Below are positions 16,702 through 23,625 of a stretch of 64,000 nucleotides of DNA, in pieces; position 1 is the first letter of the stretch; each line of letters begins with the position of its first letter. The notes under the pieces are model-generated. The model made no database searches. It saw nothing but the letters and a program-made list of their open reading frames with translations, and was not told the origin of the DNA. Origin of the DNA: an uncultured Clostridia bacterium (GTDB lineage Bacteria > Bacillota > Clostridia > Christensenellales > Borkfalkiaceae); the NCBI GenBank assembly GCA_947631905.1, contig CANRND010000009.1:1-64000 (forward strand), read 5' to 3'. A program made the translations under genes and the position numbers.

Positions 16702-18410
16702 GCGCCCTCCCTCACCTGCGAACGGTAAATTTCGCGGTACACTTCGCAGGTTTCGAGCAATGTCTCGTGCGTTCCCATGCCCACGAGCCTGCCGTCGTCG
16801 AGGACTAAAATTTTATCGGCATGCATGAGCGAGGTCGCCCGCTGGGAGACGAGAAAGACGGTACAGCCGAGCGTTTTTAAGGCGCGGCGGAGCGCCTTGT
16901 CCGTAGCATAATCGAGCGCGGACGAGGAGTCGTCCAAAATCAGAATTTCGGGGTCCTTTACGAGAGCGCGCGCGATGGTGAGCCGCTGGCGCTGTCCGCC
17001 CGAGAGGTTTTTGCCCTCCTGCGCGATCTCGCCGTCCAGCCCCCCTTTTGCGGCGACAACATCCTCCGCCTGCGCGAGCCGAACCGCGCGGAGAAGTTCC
17101 TCTTCCGTCGCGTTTTCGTTCCCCCACAGAAGATTGGAGCGGATCGTCCCCTTGAAGAGCGCCGCCTTTTGCGGCACCACGCCCACCTTTTCGTGCAGGG
17201 CGCGGGCGGGGATCGCGTTCACGTCCTCGCCGCAGACTTCCACCCTGCCCGCGGTGCGTTCGTAAAAGCGGGGGATCAGGTTTACGAGCGTACTTTTTCC
17301 CGAACCCGTGCCGCCCAAAATGCCGACCGTTTCCCCTTTTTCCGCGGTAAAACCGACGCCGTCCAACACGTTGCCGCCGCCCGCGTAGGAGAACGAGACG
17401 TCCTCGAACAAGACCGCGGGCGCGTCCGCTTTCGCGGGAACGCGTTGCGGGGAAAGAACGGACCGCTCCCCCTCCCCGTCGAGGACCGCGCCGATGCGTT
17501 TCTGGCAGGAGACCGCCTTTGCGATCGTCACGATGAGGTTGGCGAGTTTGATGAGTTCCACCAGAATTTGGGAGAGATAGCCGTACAGGGCAACGACGTT
17601 CCCCTGCGCCAAAGAGCCGCCGTTCACACGGACCGCACCCACGTACAGCAAGGCGATGAGCGCGATATTGACGACGGCGTAAGTAAACGGCCCCGTGAGC
17701 GCGGCGATCCGCCCCGCCCGTTTCTGCGATTTTTTGAGGGCTTCCGCCCGCTCCGCGAACTCTTCTTGCTCGCTCTCTTCAAGGGAAAACGCGCGGATGA
17801 CCCTCACGCCCGCCAGATTTTCGCGCGTGGAGAGATAGACCTTTTCGAGCCGCTCCTGCACCCGCTTATAGAGGGGAATGCACACGCCCATCACGGTGTA
17901 GACGATGACGGCAAGCAGGGGGATGACGGCGACGAACACGAGGGCGGACTTCGGGTCCACCGCAAACGCCATCGCCATAGCGCCGAACACGATGAACGGG
18001 GAACGCAAAAACAGACGGAGCGTCATATTGACCCCCGTCTGCACCTGGTTGACGTCGCTCGTCATGCGCGTGATCATGCGGGAAGTCCCCGCTTCGTCGA
18101 TCTGCGCATAGGAATAAGATTGCAATTTGGAAAAGAGGCGGAGCCGAAGTTCCGCGGCCGTTCCCACCGCCGCTTTCGCGGCAAAATACTGCGCCGTAAG
18201 CGCAAAGGCAAGCCCGAGCGCGCCGAACGCCACGAGCAAGAGACAGGCGTTGACCAGATAGCCGCGGTCTCCGCCCGCGATCCCCACGTCGATGATCGCC
18301 GCCACCACGAGGGGGACGGTAAGCTCCATGCACGCTTCGAGCAGTTTGAACAAGGGGGCGAAGATCGCCTCCTTGCGGTAAACTTTGAGACAGCGGAAGA
18401 GATGTTTCAA
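16698..18410 (-). CDS. ABC exporter half-transporter (TM plus ATPase)
   Basis: Walker A GGTGSGKST, signature LSGGQRQRL, Walker B ILILDDSSSALD (D in place of the catalytic E). Confidence 0.95.
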   Translation of the reverse strand: MKHLFRCLKVYRKEAIFAPLFKLLEACMELTVPLVVAAIIDVGIAGGDRGYLVNACLLLVAFGALGLAFALTAQYFAAKAAVGTAAELRLRLFSKLQSYSYAQIDEAGTSRMITRMTSDVNQVQTGVNMTLRLFLRSPFIVFGAMAMAFAVDPKSALVFVAVIPLLAVIVYTVMGVCIPLYKRVQERLEKVYLSTRENLAGVRVIRAFSLEESEQEEFAERAEALKKSQKRAGRIAALTGPFTYAVVNIALIALLYVGAVRVNGGSLAQGNVVALYGYLSQILVELIKLANLIVTIAKAVSCQKRIGAVLDGEGERSVLSPQRVPAKADAPAVLFEDVSFSYAGGGNVLDGVGFTAEKGETVGILGGTGSGKSTLVNLIPRFYERTAGRVEVCGEDVNAIPARALHEKVGVVPQKAALFKGTIRSNLLWGNENATEEELLRAVRLAQAEDVVAAKGGLDGEIAQEGKNLSGGQRQRLTIARALVKDPEILILDDSSSALDYATDKALRRALKTLGCTVFLVSQRATSLMHADKILVLDDGRLVGMGTHETLLETCEVYREIYRSQVREGA

Positions 18411-18419
18411 ATAAAGACC

Positions 18420-19451
18420 TCAGACGATAAACAAATAAACGTAGTAGCCGATGAAGCAGGCGAGCATCAAAGCGCCCGCGATCTTCCCGAGTTTATGCCC
18501 CTTGAACAGGGCGAGTCCGTACAAAAGCGCCGCCGCCCCGAGCGCAACGCACGCGTCGATCAAATTGCTCGCCGTTCCCGCCGTGGTAAAGGTGAGGGGG
18601 CAGAAAAGAGAGGACGCGCCCGCCACGAGCAGAACGTTGAAGATGTTGGACCCGATGATATTGCCGACCGCAATGTCCGTCTCCCCTTTGCATGCCGCCA
18701 CGACCGACGTGACGAGTTCGGGAAGCGACGTACCGATGGCGACCACGGTAAGCCCGATGATGCGTTCGGGAACTTCGAAATAGTTCGCAATATACTTTGC
18801 GGCGTCGACAAGAAGGGTGCCGCCGCCCACCACCATGCCGAGACCGACCGCGGCGAGCAGGATCAAAAACCATGTTTTTTGCTCCATTTTTTCGAACCAC
18901 TGCCCGACCTTGCCCTTCGGCTTTTTTTCCTCTTTTTGCGGCAATTCCCCCTGCGGAGCGCTCTTTTCCAGCTCTTTCGCTCTCCTCTGTTCTTTCAACG
19001 CCCCCCGGACGAGGATCGTCATATAGACGGCGAAAAGCGCAAGAAAGATCAAGCCGTCCCACCATTGAAGAGCGCCCCCCCAAATGCCGAGACCGATGAG
19101 GAGCGCGCTCGAAAGAAGCAGCACGGGCAGATCGAGCCAGAGAGAATTTTTCTGCACGGGGAGACTGTGGAAGAGCGCGGAAAGCCCCAAAATGAGCAGG
19201 ATGTTGCAGATGTTGCTCCCCACGACGTTGCCGATGGAGATGTCCGTGGATTTTTGGATGGCGGAAGTGACGGAGACGCACAGTTCGGGCGCGCTCGTGC
19301 CGAACGCAACGACCGTAAGCCCGATGACGAGGGCGGGAATTTTACACTTTGCCGCGATCCCCGCGCTTCCGTCCACGAACCAATCCGCCCCTTTCACGAG
19401 GAGCGCGAACCCGAGTACCAACAAAAAAATCTGCAAAAAAAGCATTCCCAT
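18420..19451 (-). CDS. CaCA-superfamily cation exchanger (K+-dependent Na+/Ca2+ exchanger-like)
   Basis: Two alpha-repeats: VIGLTVVAFGTSAPELCVSVTSAI…GNVVGSNICNILLILG and IIGLTVVAIGTSLPELVTSVVAA…GNIIGSNIFNVLLVAG. Confidence 0.93.
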   Translation of the reverse strand: MGMLFLQIFLLVLGFALLVKGADWFVDGSAGIAAKCKIPALVIGLTVVAFGTSAPELCVSVTSAIQKSTDISIGNVVGSNICNILLILGLSALFHSLPVQKNSLWLDLPVLLLSSALLIGLGIWGGALQWWDGLIFLALFAVYMTILVRGALKEQRRAKELEKSAPQGELPQKEEKKPKGKVGQWFEKMEQKTWFLILLAAVGLGMVVGGGTLLVDAAKYIANYFEVPERIIGLTVVAIGTSLPELVTSVVAACKGETDIAVGNIIGSNIFNVLLVAGASSLFCPLTFTTAGTASNLIDACVALGAAALLYGLALFKGHKLGKIAGALMLACFIGYYVYLFIV

Positions 19452-19482
19452 ACCCTTGAACCTTCCGCAAGTATTGTGTGCT

Positions 19483-19569
19483 GCGAAAGTCTTGTCATTC
19501 TTCCGAACCGCCGCGACACGGGTCTCCCCGGGGCATGTTGCCGCGCGCGCATGGACTACTCCCTTCCGC
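19483..19569 (-). ncRNA. yybP-ykoY-type (Mn2+) riboswitch in the leader of the exchanger/ABC operon
   Basis: Minus strand GCGGAAGGGAGTAGTCC…GCAACATGCCCCGGGGAGACCCGT…GACAAGACTTTCGC; P1 stem GCGGAAG/CTTTCGC forms; GGGAGUAG, AACAU and ACAAGACUUU match remembered yybP-ykoY landmarks. Confidence 0.8.
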
Positions 19570-19576
19570 CGAAAAA

Positions 19577-19605
19577 AAGATACCACGCCGCAAACAAAAA
19601 GTCAA
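19577..19605 (-). promoter_or_regulatory. Promoter of the riboswitch/exchanger operon
   Basis: minus strand TTGACT-17 bp-TATCTT, ending just before the riboswitch P1. Confidence 0.65.
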
Positions 19606-19625
19606 GCGAAATCGCTTGACTTTCT
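19596..19625. terminator. Terminator of the 19664-19915 gene (overlaps the next promoter's -35)
   Basis: AAAGTCAAGCG aaat CGCTTGACTTT with T-runs on both sides. Confidence 0.65.
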
Positions 19626-19663
19626 CCCCCGCAACGGTTCCGCGGCTTTTGCCCGCGCTTCCG

Positions 19664-19915
19664 TTACAGAATTTCGTAAAGTTCGCGGGCGCGGTTCATG
19701 GGAATAGGCGCGCATTGTGCGTCCGCCTCTTCCACCTTGACGACTACCCCCTCGCGCGGCAGATCGCTTTTGCCGAACGGAACGCTCACCCTTGCCCCCG
19801 CCGCAATGTTCGCCGTGGGCGACAAGTACCAATAGGGCGCGCCGTCGATCTCCACTTTTACGAAAGTCCGTTTGAAATTGTCGCGGATGACCCCGCCGCT
19901 CAACGAATGGATCAT
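19664..19915 (-). CDS. Small conserved-looking protein; weak resemblance to the PriA N-terminal domain
   Basis: 83 aa with RBS (GGAGG); …GARVSVPFGKSDLPREGVVVKVEE. Confidence 0.5.
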   Translation of the reverse strand: MIHSLSGGVIRDNFKRTFVKVEIDGAPYWYLSPTANIAAGARVSVPFGKSDLPREGVVVKVEEADAQCAPIPMNRARELYEIL

Positions 19916-19924
19916 ATTTCCTCC

Positions 19925-21504
19925 TTAAAACATGGGCGCGAAAACTTTGGCGATCTCGCAGATCCCCCGCCAGACGACGCTCCGTTTTGCGTCCTCTTCC
20001 GTTTGGAGCGCAGACTGCTCGAACGTTTCGAGATAATCCTCTTTAATCGCGCGGTTCGCGTCCGTGCGGTACAGCAGGACCGCGTCCTCGAAATGGTGCA
20101 AGAGGGAACGGTAATCGAGATTGATCGTCCCCACTACGGCAATGTCGTCGTCCGACAGAAAGCTCTTCGCGTGGATGAACCCGGGGGTGTATTCATAGAT
20201 CTTCACCCCGCCTTGAATGAGCGCCATATAGTTGGAGCGGGTGAGCGCGAACGGGATCTTTTTGTCGGGGATGTGCGGCACAATGACGCGCACGTCCACC
20301 CCCCGGCGGCGGCGGAGAGCATGGCGGCCCGCATGCGGTAATCGATGATAAGATAGGGCGTCATGATCCACACATAGTCCTTTGCCTGCGACAGAATGCC
20401 GATGTACACGTCCTCCGCAAGATGCCGCCCGTATAGCGGACGGGGGCCGTCGCCGTAGGGTTGCACGATCCCCTCCCCGCCCGCGTTTTCATAACTTTCG
20501 GGAATGTAGGGCGAAAAATCTTCGGCTTCCTTTGCCCGCAGGTTATAAAGGCGCAGGAACATGAGAATGAGGCCTTTCACGCCCTCTCCTTCGAGCCGCA
20601 CCGCGGTATCTTTCCATTGCCCGAACGGATGGATCTCGTTGATATATTCGTCCGCGAGATTGATGCCTCCCGTATAGCCGACCTTGCCGTCGATCACCAC
20701 GATCTTGCGGTGGTCGCGGTTGTTGTGCAAATTCGTGACGATCGGCACGAACGGGTTGAATTTTACGCAGGCGATCCCCGCCTTTTGCAGTTCCTTATAG
20801 TAACCCGCGCGCAGTTTGCCCATACAGCCGATGTCGTCGTAGATGACGCGCACCTCCACGCCCTCCTGCACCTTTTGTTTGAGCAGGTCGAGGACCGCGT
20901 ACCACATTTTTCCCCGCGCGAGAATGAAGTATTCGAGAAAGATGTACTCTTTCGCCTGTTCCAGATCGCCGAGGAGCCGCTCGAAAAACGCCTCGCCCGT
21001 GGGGAAATACTCCGTTTTGGTATTGCCGTACGCCACGGCGTTGGCGTTGGAACGGAAGAGCGCCTCCGAAAGGGGAGCCCGATCCCCCATGCGCTCTTTG
21101 AGCGCTTCTTTTGAGAATGCACGGCGGGCAAACGGGCGGGAACGTTCGTTGAGAAGCGCATACGCCCTGCGGTGCTTCCTCGACGGGCGGTTGTAGGAAA
21201 ACACGATGTAGATCGCCACCCCGAACACGTTGAGAACGACCACGCACAGGATCCACGGGATCTTGGTTTCGGGCAACATATCGCGGTTGACCACGCTCAG
21301 CACCGTAACGAGGACGACCAGCCACTGCGCAAACCAAAAGATGAAATGCACATAGGGAGACGCGGCGGGAAAGTAGGTGGCGAGCGCTTCCTCCGCGAAA
21401 TAAACGGCGAGGATGATGACGAGCGCGTTGACCGCAAACGTCAGAATGATCGTCATGGCGATGAGAAAAAATCTGCTGAAAAAGATTTTGAGATACCGTT
21501 TCAT
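19925..21504 (-). pseudogene. Cardiolipin synthase-like phospholipase D protein with an apparent frameshift at a G6 run near 20302-20307
   Basis: Frame 1 (MKRYLKIFF…NRDHRKIVVIDGKVGYTGGINLADEYIN…SAAAGG) continues in a second frame (VDVRVIVPHIPDKK…GFIHAKSFLSDDDIAVVGTINLDYRSL); both HKD motifs present. Confidence 0.85.
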
Positions 21505-22571
21505 AAGGCCCTCCTTTCGTAAAGAAAACAGCCGCAGGCAAGTTCCGTGCGGACAAACCCATCGAGGGAAAGTTCTTTTGCCGTGTGCAGAAGTTTCAGA
21601 CTGCCGCAACCCGTAAACGCGGAGGAAGACACCCGCTCCGCGGGAATGCCGCATAGATTGATCTCCTCTACCTTTTCGCAACCCGTAAAGGCAAACGCGG
21701 ATATTTTGCCGCCCGCGATCTTGACCCGTTTGAGCGTTTCGGGAATTTTCGTGCCGAACGCCCACAAAAGCCGCCCGTCGTCATCCTTTGAAGCGTTCTT
21801 CGCGCTCCCCGCGAACGGAAGTTCCGCCGTAACAAGACCAGTGCAAGGGGAAAGCGCTCCCTCGTCGCAAAAGTCGCAGTCCTTTACCGAGAGCGTTTCG
21901 CAAACGGGCAGGGCCGCAACGAGCCGCGTTCCGCCTGCCGTGCGGAGCAAGACCGCGCCGCCCTCCGAAATATAGGGTTCCCGCGCCTCGATCTCTTCGA
22001 TCCCCGAGTCTGAAAGCGCGGAGGCGGAAAGGCGCGCCTCCCCGTGCAAAACGAGCTTTTTCGCACCAGTTGCGCGGATGACGGAAGAGGAAACGCTGCC
22101 GTCGAGCAACACGAACACATCGAACGCCCCGCGCGGCGTGCGGAACACCCGCTCTCCGTCAAAGGCGTACAGGGCCGCGGAATAATAGACGGAACGGGCG
22201 AACGTGCGGTAAAGCGCCGCCCGTTCGAGACGGGAAAGCCCGCCGAACTCCGCCGTTAAAAGCTCCAAAAGGTTCCCCTCTTGCAAAACGGCGTAACTTT
22301 TGCGGAACGCCTCGCCCGCCGCGATCTCCCCGCGCTCGCCCGCGCGTTCCAAAACGATTTTATCGGGTCCGCACCCGCAAAGGGCGGAATATGCCGCGGC
22401 GTAGCTCTCCCGCGTAACGGCGCCGCTCTGCCAAACGGCCTCGTATTCCCCGCTCCCCGCGGCCATTGCCTGCGGGAACGGGAGAACGCACAACAGCGCG
22501 CAAAGCAGATACCCTGCGGCAAATATGAGAACGCCTATCGTCTTTTTGCCTACCGTATTGCGTTTTACCAT
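21501..22571 (-). CDS. BspA-type LRR-containing exported protein
   Basis: Start MVKRNTVGKKTIGVLIFAAGYLLCALLC (signal/TM); C-terminal repeats KRVKIAGGKISAFAFTGCEKVEEINLCGIPAERVSSSAFTGCGSLK; 4-bp overlap with the cls gene. Confidence 0.65.
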   Translation of the reverse strand: MVKRNTVGKKTIGVLIFAAGYLLCALLCVLPFPQAMAAGSGEYEAVWQSGAVTRESYAAAYSALCGCGPDKIVLERAGERGEIAAGEAFRKSYAVLQEGNLLELLTAEFGGLSRLERAALYRTFARSVYYSAALYAFDGERVFRTPRGAFDVFVLLDGSVSSSVIRATGAKKLVLHGEARLSASALSDSGIEEIEAREPYISEGGAVLLRTAGGTRLVAALPVCETLSVKDCDFCDEGALSPCTGLVTAELPFAGSAKNASKDDDGRLLWAFGTKIPETLKRVKIAGGKISAFAFTGCEKVEEINLCGIPAERVSSSAFTGCGSLKLLHTAKELSLDGFVRTELACGCFLYERRAL

Positions 22572-23056
22572 TTCAAACGATGCAACTCCCCTCCGAGCCG
22601 CAACCCCGCGAACCCGCCTTGCCGCAGCCCCTCGTACACCGCGATCGCCACGGCGTTTGAAAGATTGAGCGAACGCCGCCCGTCGAGCATGGGAATGCGC
22701 ACGCAATCTTCGGGGCGGCTTATGAGCAGCTCCTCGGGAAGCCCTTTCGTCTCCTTGCCGAATATCAGCGCGTCGCCCTCATGATAGCGCGCCTCGGTGT
22801 ACGCCGCGCGCGCCTTTGTGGTGAAAAGATGCAACTTCGCACCGCCGAGAGCTGCCAGCGCGTCCGGGAGGGTTTCATGCACTCTCACGTCCACGAGGTT
22901 CCAATAATCGAGACCCGCCCGTTTCAGATAGCGGTCGGAAAGTTCAAACCCGAGCGGCTTTACGAGATGCAGTACGCACCCCGTTGCGGCGCAGGTGCGC
23001 GCGATGTTGCCCGCATTCTGCGGGATCTCGGGTTCTACCAACACGACGTGAAACAT
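22565..23056 (-). CDS. trmL: tRNA (cytidine/uridine-2'-O-)-methyltransferase TrmL (SPOUT family)
   Basis: MFHVVLVEPEIPQNAGNIARTCAATGCVLHLVKPLGFELSDRYLKRAGLDYW…FGKETKGLPEELL…SLNLSNAVAIAVYE. Confidence 0.93.
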   Translation of the reverse strand: MFHVVLVEPEIPQNAGNIARTCAATGCVLHLVKPLGFELSDRYLKRAGLDYWNLVDVRVHETLPDALAALGGAKLHLFTTKARAAYTEARYHEGDALIFGKETKGLPEELLISRPEDCVRIPMLDGRRSLNLSNAVAIAVYEGLRQGGFAGLRLGGELHRLKW

Positions 23057-23143
23057 GGCCTTTCCTCTTTTTCGGGTCTTTCCGCATCTTTCCGCCTTTG
23101 ATATTTTGAACGGTTTTTTTTGCGGGAATGCAGGGAAAATCGC

Positions 23144-23172
23144 TTGACACATTCCCGCCGTTCTCTTATAAT
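23144..23172 (+). promoter_or_regulatory. Perfect consensus sigma-A promoter
   Basis: TTGACA-17 bp-TATAAT; -35 flanked by the inverted repeat GCGGGAATG (23122-23130) / CATTCCCGC (23150-23158). Confidence 0.8.
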
Positions 23173-23178
23173 GATGCT

Positions 23179-23265
23179 TGTACGATGCGTCGTACCCCGA
23201 AATAACTTACACATCCCATATTTTTTCTCATTAAAACGCCGAGCTTTTGCCCGGCGTTTTAATTT
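23179..23265 (+). ncRNA. Candidate small RNA (5' hairpin, single-stranded linker, 3' terminator-like hairpin)
   Basis: GTACGA-TGCG-TCGTAC hairpin 23180-23195; ATTAAAACGCC…GGCGTTTTAAT hairpin 23230-23263; downstream of the perfect promoter; no convincing ORF. Confidence 0.5.
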
Positions 23266-23292
23266 CCCGCGGGACGTGTTTTCCGTTTCACG

Positions 23293-23321
23293 ATTATACC
23301 ATGCGGCGCGGGATTTGTCAA
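23293..23321 (-). promoter_or_regulatory. Perfect consensus sigma-A promoter, convergent with the one at 23144
   Basis: minus strand TTGACA-17 bp-TATAAT; points toward trmL. Confidence 0.8.
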
Positions 23322-23625
23322 CGGTTGAATATCTTCATTTACCTTACTTATAAATGACTGAAATATTATTAAAATTACTTATAACAACTTACGACGAAAC
23401 GTTGAAAAACCTGCCCGCGGTGCGGTTGCGGACGGTAATTTTGCCTAACTGTTTCGGAAAAGGCGCATTTTTGTGAAATTTTTACCACTTTCCCGAAACG
23501 TTCCGTTTTCGGTTGCAATTTTATAATTTATGTGTTAACGTATAAATAGACGCATGTGCGCGCACGGCGCGAAAAACGCCTTTGCGCCGCAAACCCAAAA
23601 CCGCAATTTTTTTCGGAGGATCATA

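Noticed and set aside
17169-19619. 816-aa plus-strand ORF across the ABC transporter/exchanger genes
   Set aside because: Spans several well-supported minus-strand genes plus the riboswitch; R/D/H-rich shadow translation.
23120-23353. 77-aa plus-strand ORF over the convergent-promoter locus as a toxin peptide
   Set aside because: Its internal ATG starts lie in the -10 element, there is no RBS, and the frame runs through both hairpins and the opposing promoter.
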